Assembly (NCBI RefSeq): GCF_000715495.1 | Contig: NZ_JNLX01000165.1 | Span: forward strand, 1 to 64,000 | From: Hymenobacter sp. IS2118 | Lineage (GTDB): Bacteria > Bacteroidota > Bacteroidia > Cytophagales > Hymenobacteraceae | Reading direction: 5' to 3' | DNA length: 64,000 nucleotides | Shown: positions 52,457 through 60,371 of the stretch, one piece after another | Layout: each line of letters starts with the position of its first letter | Numbering within the stretch: position 1 is the first letter of the stretch | Notes under the pieces: model-generated | Database searches by the model: none | Told to the model about the DNA's origin: nothing | Seen by the model: only the letters and a program-made list of their open reading frames with translations | Program-made: the position numbers and the translations under genes

Positions 52457-52855
52457 TCAGCGGTTGTCGAAGGCCCCCAGGTAGGTGAGGCCGTTGTAGG
52501 TCTTGTTCGAATCTGTTACCGCCAGGCCGGAATCCTGGTAGTAAAACAGAGCGTTGGCCGCGTTAATATTCAGTGCCTGGCACTGGTTCGCTATCTGTTG
52601 CTCAGTTTCCTGGGAAGCCAGGGGTAGCTCGTCGAGGGCGTCGGCCAGGCTCCGGCTGCTTTCGTTGTAATAGACCCCGATTAAATCGTCGTCGTACCAC
52701 CCCGTTCCCAGGTCCTTGTCGAACTCACTGGCCGCCAGGCCGGCGTCGCGGTCGGTTTCGTTGATGGCGAAGTACTGGTAGAACTCGTCGCTAGTCTTTT
52801 CGCTCACGCCAATCCACACATGGATGGCATCCATTACGTTATAGCTGGTTTCCAT
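52457..52855 (-). CDS. Imm22-like immunity protein
   Basis: A 132-residue acidic, soluble protein. The N-terminal IHVWIGVSEKTSDEFYQYF followed by FDKDLGTGWYDDDLIGV matches the pattern of immunity protein 22, a family found next to polymorphic toxins. No toxin gene is visible in the neighbourhood. It lies 23 bp after holA and 2 bp before the ATP-grasp gene, so these are likely co-transcribed. An orphan immunity protein can protect against toxins of neighbouring cells; a different role tied to the ATP-grasp enzyme is also possible. Confidence 0.65.
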   Translation of the reverse strand: METSYNVMDAIHVWIGVSEKTSDEFYQYFAINETDRDAGLAASEFDKDLGTGWYDDDLIGVYYNESSRSLADALDELPLASQETEQQIANQCQALNINAANALFYYQDSGLAVTDSNKTYNGLTYLGAFDNR

Positions 52856-52878
52856 CTTTTAGATTTTAAGCACGAAAA

Positions 52879-53985
52879 TCACCCCAGCACGCCGGCCGGC
52901 ACGTTGTGCAGAATCAGCCAGACCAGTTCCCGCAGAATCTCAGCGTCGTCCATCGAGCCGCTTTCGATGCCCTTGCTCTGCGCGTCGGCCCGTCGGATGT
53001 TGTGGATGAGGCCCACCACCCGCTCGGGCGGGAACACCCGCAGGGCCTGCTGGTACTCCTTCTGGGCAAAGCTGTTTAGGATGCCCAGCTTCTTAAACTC
53101 CCCGTCCGAAGGGTTGGGGCCGGCCTGGTGCAGCACCAGCAGCTTGCTGAAGAAGTTGAACAGCAGCGTGAGGTTGGGGATGAGCGGGTTGGCCTTGGGG
53201 TTGGCCGCGAAATAGCCCAGAATACGGTTGGCCTTGAGCACGTCGCGCTGCACAAGGGATTTTTGCAACTCGAAAATATTGTAGTCCTTACTGATGCCCA
53301 CCATCTGCTGCACCAGCTCCTCATCGATGGGCTGGCCGGGCTTGAGGTTCAGCACCAGCTTGTCAATTTCGTTGGCCAGCCGGCCCAGGTCGGCCCCGAT
53401 GTACTCGGCCAGCATGGCGGTAGCCTGCCCGGTAATTTGCTGGCCGCGGTGGCGCACGTTAGCCGTGAGCCACTGCGGCACCTGGTTGTCGTAGAGTTTT
53501 TTGCTGGTCATGAGCACGGCCGGCGAGTCTTTGCCGCCAAGCAGCTTGCCCAGCTTCTTGCGCGAGTCCAGCGTCTTGTGCTTGTAGCAAAACACCAGCA
53601 CGGTGCTGGGCAGCGGGTTTTTCAGGTAGGCCTCGAGGAAAGGCCAGCTCCGCTCCTGCTCCAAATCGGCCACGCTCTGGGCTTCCTTCACGATGACGAC
53701 CGAGCGTTCAGCCATCATGGGAAAGCGCTTGGCCTGGCCCAGAATCCCGGTCACGTCCACGTCTTTGCCATAGAGCACCACTTGGTTGAAGCTGCGCTCG
53801 TGCTCGGCCAGGACGGTTTTTTCAATCAGGTCGGCTACCGCATCGATGTAGAACGGCTCCTCGCCCTGCAAAAAATACACGGGCTGGAACTGCCGCTGCT
53901 GGAGCTGCTTGAGGAGGGCGTCGGCTTCGAGTATCAATGCGTGAAGGAGCGAAGGGTGGATGGGTGAATGGCTTTTAGGCGCCAT
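52879..53985 (-). CDS. holA: DNA polymerase III subunit delta
   Basis: Clamp-loader subunit that opens the beta sliding clamp. The 368-residue protein from ATG 53985 shows QFQPVYFLQGEEPFYIDAVAD (family start, given in part), ERSFNQVVLYGKDVDV, VIVKEAQSV, ADLGRLANEIDKLVLNL and the C-terminal collar region (LHQAGPNPSD). A longer frame upstream lacks similarity and overlaps the promoter: a TACCTTTG box at 53999-54006 ends 13 bases before this ATG. Divergent from tyrS. Confidence 0.92.
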   Translation of the reverse strand: MAPKSHSPIHPSLLHALILEADALLKQLQQRQFQPVYFLQGEEPFYIDAVADLIEKTVLAEHERSFNQVVLYGKDVDVTGILGQAKRFPMMAERSVVIVKEAQSVADLEQERSWPFLEAYLKNPLPSTVLVFCYKHKTLDSRKKLGKLLGGKDSPAVLMTSKKLYDNQVPQWLTANVRHRGQQITGQATAMLAEYIGADLGRLANEIDKLVLNLKPGQPIDEELVQQMVGISKDYNIFELQKSLVQRDVLKANRILGYFAANPKANPLIPNLTLLFNFFSKLLVLHQAGPNPSDGEFKKLGILNSFAQKEYQQALRVFPPERVVGLIHNIRRADAQSKGIESGSMDDAEILRELVWLILHNVPAGVLG

Positions 53986-53998
53986 TCTTTCGGGCTGA

Positions 53999-54006
53999 CA
54001 AAGGTA
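53999..54006 (-). promoter_or_regulatory. -7 box of the holA promoter
   Basis: TACCTTTG on the minus strand, a perfect TAnnTTTG match, 13 bases before the holA ATG. Confidence 0.65.
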
Positions 54007-54017
54007 AAGCCGCCTAG

Positions 54018-54025
54018 TACCTTTG
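54018..54025 (+). promoter_or_regulatory. -7 box of the tyrS promoter
   Basis: TACCTTTG on the plus strand, a perfect match and back-to-back with the holA box 11 bases away. tyrS begins 64 bases later. Confidence 0.65.
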
Positions 54026-54089
54026 GGGCCATCATTTGCGGGTGAGCCACTTTCACACTCACCCATTCACCCATTCAGCCATTCACGCA

Positions 54090-55409
54090 TTGAATCTCAT
54101 TGAAGCACTGACCTGGCGCGGCATGTACCACGACGCCATGCCCGGCACCGCCGAACATCTGGCCGCCAACGCGCCCATCACCGGCTACATCGGCTTCGAC
54201 CCCACGGCCGCTTCGCTGCACATCGGCAACCTGGCCACCATCATGCTGCTGGTGCATTTGCAGCGGGCCGGCCATCGGCCCGTGGCCCTGGTAGGCGGCG
54301 CCACCGGCATGATTGGCGACCCCAGCGGCAAATCGGCCGAGCGTAACCTGCTCGATGAGGTTACGCTGCGCCGCAATCAGGAAGGCATCCGGGCGCAGCT
54401 CGAAAAGTTTCTGGATTTCACGCAAGGCCCCACCGGCGCGCTGGTGGTCAACAACTACGACTGGTTCAAGGAAATTGGTTTCCTGGGCTTTCTGCGCGAA
54501 GTTGGTAAGCACCTCACTGTGAACTACATGATGGCCAAGGACTCGGTGAAGCGCCGCATCAGCGGCAACGAGGACAGCGGCACCGACGGCATCAGCTACA
54601 CCGAATTCAGCTACCAGCTGCTGCAAGGCTACGACTTCGTGCACCTCAACAAAACCCTGGGCTGCACCCTGCAAATGGGCGCCAGCGACCAGTGGGGCAA
54701 CATCACGACCGGCACGGAGCTTATCCGCCGCATCAGCAGCGCCGAGGGCCGCGACGCCAAAGCCTACGCCCTCACCGGCCAGCTCATCACCAAAGCCGAC
54801 GGCACCAAGTACGGCAAGTCGGAAACCGGCACCGTCTGGCTCGACCCGGCCCTGACCTCGCCCTACCAGTTCTACCAATTTTTCTACAACGCCGCCGATG
54901 CCGATGTGCCGCGCCTCATCCGGGTGTTCACGCTCCTCAGCGAGGCCGAGATTGCCGCCCTGGAAGCTGAGCACGCCCAGGCGCCGCACCTACGGATACT
55001 CCAGAAAGCCCTGGCCCGTGATGTAACGGCCCGCGTGCACTCCCCCGAAGCCGCCGAGGCCGCCATTGCCGCCTCCGAAGTTCTCTTTGGCAAAGGCGAC
55101 CTCGCAGCCCTGCAAGCTCTGGACGAAGCCACACTGCTCGACGTGTTCGCAGGCGTACCGCACATCCTCGTGCTACGCTCCGAATTTACCACCCTCAACA
55201 CCGTGACCTTGCTCAGCGATGCCACCCTGCACAAAATCTTTTCTTCCAAAGGCGAAGCCAAAAAGATGATTCAAGCCGGCGGCGTCAGCATCAACCGCGA
55301 GAAGGTAGCTTCGCCAGAATCCTCCGTCGCAGCCCTCCCCTTGCTGGCTGGCAAATACTTAGTAGCGCAAAAAGGCAAGAAAAACTACTTCCTGATTGAG
55401 CTGGAGTAA
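54090..55409 (+). CDS. tyrS: Tyrosyl-tRNA synthetase
   Basis: Class I aminoacyl-tRNA synthetase charging tRNA-Tyr. From TTG 54090 the protein is 439 residues, starting LNLIEALTWRGMYHDAMPGT as Bacteroidota TyrS proteins do. The HIGH motif is LHIGN (in DPTAASLHIGNL), the KMSKS-equivalent is KYGKSETG, and GASDQWGNITTG is the tyrosine pocket. A C-terminal S4 RNA-binding domain follows (about 375-439, KKMIQAGGVSINREKVAS). A longer GTG frame at 54036 reads a low-complexity HTHPFTHS stretch and is unlikely. Confidence 0.95.
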   Translation: MNLIEALTWRGMYHDAMPGTAEHLAANAPITGYIGFDPTAASLHIGNLATIMLLVHLQRAGHRPVALVGGATGMIGDPSGKSAERNLLDEVTLRRNQEGIRAQLEKFLDFTQGPTGALVVNNYDWFKEIGFLGFLREVGKHLTVNYMMAKDSVKRRISGNEDSGTDGISYTEFSYQLLQGYDFVHLNKTLGCTLQMGASDQWGNITTGTELIRRISSAEGRDAKAYALTGQLITKADGTKYGKSETGTVWLDPALTSPYQFYQFFYNAADADVPRLIRVFTLLSEAEIAALEAEHAQAPHLRILQKALARDVTARVHSPEAAEAAIAASEVLFGKGDLAALQALDEATLLDVFAGVPHILVLRSEFTTLNTVTLLSDATLHKIFSSKGEAKKMIQAGGVSINREKVASPESSVAALPLLAGKYLVAQKGKKNYFLIELE

Positions 55410-55498
55410 ATTACAAGTGAGGTTTTTTTGCCATTTGCCATCCTAAGCCCAGCGAAGGATGACAGCTTTTCAGCATTCCAAACAGCTTCCATACTCCT

Positions 55499-55548
55499 AG
55501 CCCAAAGAAAATGCCCCGCTGAGCACAGCGGGGCATTTTCTTTGGGCT
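55499..55548. terminator. Bidirectional terminator between tyrS and the H1-like gene
   Basis: Perfect 22-bp stem (55499-55520 with 55527-55548), 6-base loop. The stem has a GC core flanked by AAAGAAAA/TTTTCTTT so T runs follow the core on either strand. It serves both convergent genes. Confidence 0.88.
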
Positions 55549-55603
55549 GGTTTCCACAGCGCCGGCCAAACCGCGAGGGTAGGTCCGTAGCCGTGGCCGG
55601 GCC

Positions 55604-55864
55604 TTACTTCTTCTTGGCAGGAGCAGCTTTTTTGGCAGCAGGAGCAGCCTTTTTAGCGGCCGGAGCAGCTTTGGCGGCTGGTGCATCAGCACCGGCGTTC
55701 TTGGTGTTCTGAACTTCGGTACGGAACGCCTGGGCCATCGTCTTCAATTCCTGCATGCCTTTGCGCACACGAGTGCCGGCAGCAGCGTTTTGCTTGTCGT
55801 AGAATTTCGAAAAGTCGTCTTCGAGCGACATCACGAGGTCCTTCAATTTGCCAAAATTGTTCAT
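55604..55864 (-). CDS. Histone H1-like (Hc1-type) basic protein
   Basis: An 86-residue protein. Residues 1-55 are a predicted helical domain (MNNFGKLKDLVMSLEDDFSK; TRVRKGMQELKTMAQAFRTE) and the rest is a lysine/alanine/proline tail of AAPAAKK-type repeats ending in AKKK, the composition of eukaryotic H1 tails and chlamydial Hc1. It probably binds DNA non-specifically. ATG 55864 is preceded by a TTG-N19-TATATTAG promoter candidate. Confidence 0.85.
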   Translation of the reverse strand: MNNFGKLKDLVMSLEDDFSKFYDKQNAAAGTRVRKGMQELKTMAQAFRTEVQNTKNAGADAPAAKAAPAAKKAAPAAKKAAPAKKK

Positions 55865-55916
55865 TGTGGGTTGGGTTGGGGGTGAAAAATGAAAGTGTAG
55901 TGGTGTTAAGCCGGCC

Positions 55917-55946
55917 CTAATATACAGGGATTTCAAATGCAAGCAA
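55917..55946 (-). promoter_or_regulatory. Candidate promoter of the H1-like gene
   Basis: On the minus strand TTG (55946-55944), a 19-base spacer and TATATTAG (55924-55917), one mismatch from TAnnTTTG. The gene starts 52 bases later. Confidence 0.55.
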
Positions 55947-56059
55947 GTTTTCCGTTTTTTTTCTAAAAGCCCTTCCCCTGCTATCAGGGGGCTATTTCGT
56001 CAAAAAAAAGGCCATTTGCACAAAGTTGTCGACCACACCACTTCTTGGGATAATCCCAA

Positions 56060-56095
56060 AACACAAACGCCGGCCTCCCCTTCGGGAAGCCGGCG
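56060..56095 (-). terminator. Terminator after the alpha-oxoamine synthase gene
   Basis: CGCCGGCCTCCC/GGGAAGCCGGCG hairpin (56068-56095) with TTCG-type loop; on the minus strand it is followed by GTTTGTGTTTTGG. It starts 21 bp past the stop of the gene at 56117. Confidence 0.8.
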
Positions 56096-56116
56096 CAAAG
56101 TGCCATTACGGCGAAT

Positions 56117-57364
56117 TTAAGCGGTTTGAAAAGGCGCCGGCGTTTTGTTGTAAAGCCCTTTTGCTAGCTTGGCACCCATGGCTTCGAAGGCCACAATCGT
56201 TTCCTGCACGTCGTCCAGCGTATGCATGGCCGTCGGAATCAAACGCAGCATAATAACGCCCTTGGGCACCACCGGATACACCACGATGGAGCAGAAAATG
56301 CCGTGATTCTCACGCAAATCGAAGGTTAGGGCCGTTGCTTCGGAAAGTTCGCCGTTCAGCAGCACCGGCGTTACCGGCGACTCGGTAGTGCCAATGTTGA
56401 AGCCTTTTTCCTTCAGCCCGCTTTGCAGCGCCCGAACAATCGTCCAGAGCTTTTCGCGGTATTCGGGGTGAGCGCGAATCAACTCCAAACGCTTTAGGGC
56501 ACCAATTACTAATGGCATGGGCAGCGATTTGGCGAAAATCTGGCTGCGCATGTTGTAGCGCAAATATTCAATCACGCTTTCCTGCCCGGCCACGAATGCG
56601 CCGATGCTGGCCATGCTCTTGGCGAAGGTGTAAAAAATCAGGTCTATGCCCTCGGCACAGCCCAAATGTTCGGCCGTTCCGGCCCCGGTGGGCCCCAGCG
56701 TGCCAAAACCATGAGCATCGTCGACGAATATGCGGAAATCGAATTTTTCCTTCAGCTTAATGATTTCCGGCAGCTTGCCGAGGTTGCCCGACATGCCGAA
56801 CATACCCTCCGTAATAACGAGGATGCCGCCACCGTTTTCGTCGGTCAGGCGCTTGGCGGCGTGGAGCTGTTTCTCCAGGCTTTCCATATCGTTGTGCCGG
56901 AACACGAAGCGTTTGCCCTGATGCAGGCGCACGCCGTCGATAATGCAGGCGTGCGACTCGGCATCGTACACAATCACGTCGTGGCGGCTCACCAGCGCGT
57001 CGATGATGCTCACCACGCCTTGGTAGCCGAAGTTAAGCAGCAGCGCCCCCGGCTTCTGCACGAAGTCGGCCAACTCGTTTTCCAGCTGTTCGTGCAGCGT
57101 CGAGTTGCCGCTCATGATGCGCGCGCCCATGGGGTAAGCCATGCCGTACTCGCTGGCCCCGTCGATGTCGGCCTGCCGCACTTCGGGGTGGTTGGCCAGG
57201 CCAAGGTAATTGTTCAGGCTCCAGGTCAACACCTCTTTGCCGCGGAACTGCATGCGGGGATGGATTTGGCCCTCCAGCTTGGGGAAAGCAAAATAACCGT
57301 GCGCATAATGCGACTGCGAGCCAAGGGGGCCGCGGTTGGCCGAAATCCGGTCGAAAATATCCAC
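56117..57364 (-). CDS. Alpha-oxoamine synthase (serine palmitoyltransferase-like)
   Basis: A 415-residue PLP enzyme of the alpha-oxoamine synthase family, which condenses an amino acid with an acyl-CoA or acyl-ACP. Landmarks: LTWSLNNYLGLANHPEV, GARIMSGNSTLHEQLE, YDAESHACIIDG, VDDAHGFGTLGPTGAGTAEH and the PLP lysine in FAKSMASIGAFVAG. Among family members it resembles the Bacteroides serine palmitoyltransferases involved in sphingolipid synthesis more than biotin or heme enzymes (KAPA or ALA synthase). 2-amino-3-ketobutyrate CoA ligase is the main alternative. The start is GTG 57364. Transcribed alone on the minus strand. Confidence 0.82.
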   Translation of the reverse strand: MDIFDRISANRGPLGSQSHYAHGYFAFPKLEGQIHPRMQFRGKEVLTWSLNNYLGLANHPEVRQADIDGASEYGMAYPMGARIMSGNSTLHEQLENELADFVQKPGALLLNFGYQGVVSIIDALVSRHDVIVYDAESHACIIDGVRLHQGKRFVFRHNDMESLEKQLHAAKRLTDENGGGILVITEGMFGMSGNLGKLPEIIKLKEKFDFRIFVDDAHGFGTLGPTGAGTAEHLGCAEGIDLIFYTFAKSMASIGAFVAGQESVIEYLRYNMRSQIFAKSLPMPLVIGALKRLELIRAHPEYREKLWTIVRALQSGLKEKGFNIGTTESPVTPVLLNGELSEATALTFDLRENHGIFCSIVVYPVVPKGVIMLRLIPTAMHTLDDVQETIVAFEAMGAKLAKGLYNKTPAPFQTA

Positions 57365-57450
57365 TGAAAAAACGGGAAAATTGAATGGTTGTAAAAGCAG
57401 CTAAGCGGCTTCACATAACGCGCATACTGTGCGCATGGTCAGCCCAATCA

Positions 57451-57458
57451 CAAAGGTA
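57451..57458 (-). promoter_or_regulatory. -7 box of the alpha-oxoamine synthase promoter
   Basis: TACCTTTG on the minus strand, an exact match to TAnnTTTG, 86 bases before the start codon. Confidence 0.55.
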
Positions 57459-57643
57459 GCCAAGGGCCGCCGTTGTACATAATATGGGCTTAATAACGTC
57501 ATTCTGCGCCTGATGTTTACGGATAACCATGAGTTTCCAACTTTCTTTGCGCCTTGACTCCCGCTTTTAGTTGGAGAACTGTTCGCGCTTACTGCTTCCC
57601 ACCCACCGCCTAATGCTCTCTGACTGCCTGTTGGAGCTCAATT

Positions 57644-59155
57644 ATGAAGAAAATCTCCAAGCTGCTCGTCGCTAACCGGGGCGAAATCGCATTGCGTATT
57701 CTCCGCTCCGCCAAAGAAATGGGCATTGCCACCGTGGCCATCTACTCCGAGGCCGACCGCAACGCCCTGCACGTGCGCTACGCCGACGAGGCCGTGTGCG
57801 TGGGCCCGCCCGCCTCGAAAGACAGCTACCTGCGCGGCGACAAGATTCTCGCGGTTTGTAAAGAGCTGGGCGTCGACGCTATTCACCCCGGCTATGGTTT
57901 CCTTTCCGAGAACGCCGGCTTCGCCCGGGCCGTACGCGAGGCGGGCCTGATTTTCGTGGGGCCCAGCCCGGAGGCCATGGAAATAATGGGCGACAAACTC
58001 TCGGCCAAGCAGGCGGTGAAAGCCTACAACATCCCGCTGGTGCCGGGCACCGACGAGGCCATTTCCGACGTGGCCGTGGCCAAGCAGATTGCGGAGGAAG
58101 TCGGCTTTCCCATTCTCATCAAGGCCTCAGCCGGCGGCGGTGGCAAGGGCATGCGCATCGTTAACAATGCCGGGGAGTTTGAGGAACAGATGCAGCTTGC
58201 CATCAACGAAGCGGTATCAGCCTTTGGCAACGGCGCCGTTTTCATCGAGAAGTTTGTGACCGGGCCACGCCACATCGAAATTCAGGTGCTGGGCGACGAG
58301 CACGGCCACATCGTGCACCTGTTCGAGCGCGAGTGCAGCATCCAGCGCCGGCACCAGAAAGTAATTGAAGAAGCGCCTTCGTCGGTACTCACGCCTGAGC
58401 TGCGCGCCCAAATGGGCCAGTGCGCCGTGGACGTGGCCCGCGCCTGCGACTACACCGGCGCCGGCACCGTAGAGTTTTTGCTCGACGACCAGCACAACTT
58501 CTACTTCCTGGAGATGAACACCCGCCTCCAGGTAGAACATCCCGTAACCGAGCAAATCACGGGGCTCGATTTGGTGAAGGAGCAAATTAAAGTGGCTCAG
58601 GGCGAGCCCCTCGCCTTCGCACAGGCCGACCTCACCATCACCGGCCACGCCCTGGAGCTGCGCGTGTACGCCGAAGACCCCCAAAACAACTTCCTGCCCG
58701 ACATCGGAACCCTAACCACCTACGTGCGCCCCCAGGGCCCCGGCGTGCGCGTAGACGACGGCTTTGAGCAAGGCATGGAAATCCCGATTTATTATGACCC
58801 TATGATTGCCAAGCTGGTCACCTTCGGGGCCGACCGCGCCGAGGCCATTGCCCGCATGCTGCGTGCCATCGAGGAGTATAAAATCACCGGCATCGAAACC
58901 ACGCTGCCTTTCGGCACCTACGTACTAACGCACCCTGCCTTCGTGAGCGGCGACTTCGATACCAACTTCATCCGCGACCATTTCACGGCCACCACCCTCG
59001 CGCCCACCCCGCCGGACGAGGCAACGGCTAAAATAGCCGCCGCGCTGGGCGCGTTGCTGCTTAGCGAGAAGAAACCCAAAGTAGCTCCTGCCACTGGCGA
59101 AACTGGTGGCGCGGAGGTTTCGGGCTGGCGGCGCAACCGGCTGGGTGTGCGGTAA
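57644..59155 (+). CDS. accC: Biotin carboxylase (acetyl-/propionyl-CoA carboxylase subunit)
   Basis: ATP-grasp enzyme that carboxylates the biotin of BCCP. A 503-residue protein with the full biotin carboxylase fold: SKLLVANRGEIALRILRSAK at the N-terminus, HPGYGFLSENAGFARA, ASAGGGGKGMRIV (glycine-rich ATP loop), FERECSIQRRHQKVIEEAPS, FLEMNTRLQVEHPVTE (catalytic Arg/Glu region) and the C-terminal domain (DPMIAKLVTFGADR). The last about 50 residues are a Lys/Pro/Ala-rich extension without a biotinyl motif. No accB is next to it, and the extra tail resembles acyl-CoA carboxylases that use propionyl-CoA, so the acyl substrate is uncertain. Confidence 0.9.
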   Translation: MKKISKLLVANRGEIALRILRSAKEMGIATVAIYSEADRNALHVRYADEAVCVGPPASKDSYLRGDKILAVCKELGVDAIHPGYGFLSENAGFARAVREAGLIFVGPSPEAMEIMGDKLSAKQAVKAYNIPLVPGTDEAISDVAVAKQIAEEVGFPILIKASAGGGGKGMRIVNNAGEFEEQMQLAINEAVSAFGNGAVFIEKFVTGPRHIEIQVLGDEHGHIVHLFERECSIQRRHQKVIEEAPSSVLTPELRAQMGQCAVDVARACDYTGAGTVEFLLDDQHNFYFLEMNTRLQVEHPVTEQITGLDLVKEQIKVAQGEPLAFAQADLTITGHALELRVYAEDPQNNFLPDIGTLTTYVRPQGPGVRVDDGFEQGMEIPIYYDPMIAKLVTFGADRAEAIARMLRAIEEYKITGIETTLPFGTYVLTHPAFVSGDFDTNFIRDHFTATTLAPTPPDEATAKIAAALGALLLSEKKPKVAPATGETGGAEVSGWRRNRLGVR

Positions 59156-59203
59156 GAAGCATGTTTTAAGCACACGGGCACAAATAATCGCAGTTTTCAA
59201 ACC

Positions 59204-59284
59204 GTCATGCCGAGCGCAGCCGAGGCCTCTCGCTCGTACCGTCCAACGCAGCAAGCGGTAGGCCTCGGCTGCGCTCGGCATGAC
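59204..59284. repeat. REP-like palindromic element
   Basis: Arms 59204-59228 and 59260-59284 are perfectly complementary over 25 bp (starting GTCATGCCGAGCGCAGCCGA) around a 31-base loop. Sequences of the GTCATGCCGAGCGCAG type are a familiar dispersed intergenic repeat in Bacteroidota genomes. It lies between accC and the toxin gene and may terminate accC. Confidence 0.8.
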
Positions 59285-59364
59285 CAAACGCAATATGATT
59301 GCTTTTACCCTACTGCTCATAGCCCCAAGTTGGCGAACTCCAACAGCGGCGTAGGCACTGGCAA

Positions 59365-59823
59365 CTATCCGTTTGCTTCCTTAATCCGCGGGTCAAACGC
59401 AAATTCCTCCCAGCCCACGATGCGAATCTGCCCGAAATCCGGGTGCAGGGTGTTGAGGACGTAGTTGTGCTCGTGGGCAATGATGGATGATGGCACCCGC
59501 AAGATGGCGGCCTCCTGGCGCTGGTACCAAGTGGCGCCCAAGGGCTGGCAGCGGGCGTAGTGGCGCGGCAATTGCCAATCGGCAGGCATTTGGTCCAGCG
59601 GTAAGTCCGCTATTGCAAGCGTTTCTGGTACGTCGATGCGGATGACTTTGAAGAGACTGTTGAGCCCTTCGCCGCTGCGGTGCACCACGTTTTCGAGGCA
59701 GGCCAGGGCGCGGCTGCCGGCGGCGTAAATAACCAGCTGGCCGCGCAGGTTCCAGCGGCCGGGGTTGCCGGAGGCCACCAGCTCGCCAGCATACTTGGCC
59801 AGGCAGATGCGGTAAATTTCCAC
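59365..59823 (-). CDS. RES-domain toxin
   Basis: A 152-residue protein with the RES fold: YRICLAKYAGELVASGNPGR followed by WNLRGQLVIYAAGSRALACLE, in which the Arg and the Tyr/Glu/Ser region of the RES motif are recognisable. Characterised RES toxins deplete NAD+ in the absence of their antitoxin. The start is GTG 59823, 8 bp after the antitoxin gene, a coupled arrangement. The orthodox order (antitoxin first) fits this pair. Confidence 0.87.
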   Translation of the reverse strand: MEIYRICLAKYAGELVASGNPGRWNLRGQLVIYAAGSRALACLENVVHRSGEGLNSLFKVIRIDVPETLAIADLPLDQMPADWQLPRHYARCQPLGATWYQRQEAAILRVPSSIIAHEHNYVLNTLHPDFGQIRIVGWEEFAFDPRIKEANG

Positions 59824-59831
59824 GCGCGGCC

Positions 59832-60272
59832 CTATGCGAAATCGCCGTGGGCGATGCGGTCGACTTCATCGGCCACCAAATCGATGCCGCCGCTGGTTTC
59901 CAGCAAGGCCAGCGGTGGTTGGTTGTCGAGGCCGTAGGCGGGTTTGTCGAGCCAGCGCCGGAATGCGGACACCGAGCCAAACACTTCTTCGCCCTGACTA
60001 GCCAAGGCCAGCAACTTGAGCACTTGCTCGCTAGCAGCCGGTGCCAGACGCTTTTTGTCCAGCCGGTAAGAACGCAGGGTTTTGGTGGTGGTGTGCAGCA
60101 AATCGGCCAACTCGTCGGCACTCAACTGCAGCAGCGCGGCCACGTCGAAAGCCGTTTTAGCCAGCACGCCGGTTCGCGCGTGCATTACCAGTGCGAAGGA
60201 ATCGGCTACGGTAGCTTGCAGCCCAAGCAGGGCTGGCGTGTAAAGAGCAGAGGGAGCAGCAGCAGCAGTCAT
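59832..60272 (-). CDS. Xre/MbcA/ParS-type antitoxin (DUF2384)
   Basis: A 146-residue protein: an N-terminal helix-turn-helix-like part (about 35-80: LLQLSADELADLLHTTTKTL) and a C-terminal DUF2384 toxin-binding segment (VFGSVSAFRRWLDKPAYGLD, then PLALLETSGGIDLVADEVDR). It neutralises the RES toxin and probably represses its own promoter; a 14-bp inverted repeat lies just upstream. ATG 60272 is preferred to a TTG at 60284. A near-consensus CACCTTTG box (60282-60289) ends 9 bases before the ATG. Confidence 0.87.
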   Translation of the reverse strand: MTAAAAPSALYTPALLGLQATVADSFALVMHARTGVLAKTAFDVAALLQLSADELADLLHTTTKTLRSYRLDKKRLAPAASEQVLKLLALASQGEEVFGSVSAFRRWLDKPAYGLDNQPPLALLETSGGIDLVADEVDRIAHGDFA

Positions 60273-60299
60273 GAGCGCAGGCAAAGGTGAGTTCCGAAA

Positions 60300-60340
60300 G
60301 ATAGGAAGTTTTTCCGTAGATACGAGAAAAATTTCCTATC
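60300..60340. promoter_or_regulatory. Candidate operator of the toxin-antitoxin pair
   Basis: GATAGGAAGTTTTT (60300-60313) is complementary to AAAAATTTCCTATC (60327-60340) at 13 of 14 positions, with a 13-base spacer. It lies just upstream of the likely antitoxin promoter, where an autorepressor would bind. Confidence 0.6.
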
Positions 60341-60371
60341 CGTTCCCGCTTCCCCCCTAAACAGCTGGCGC

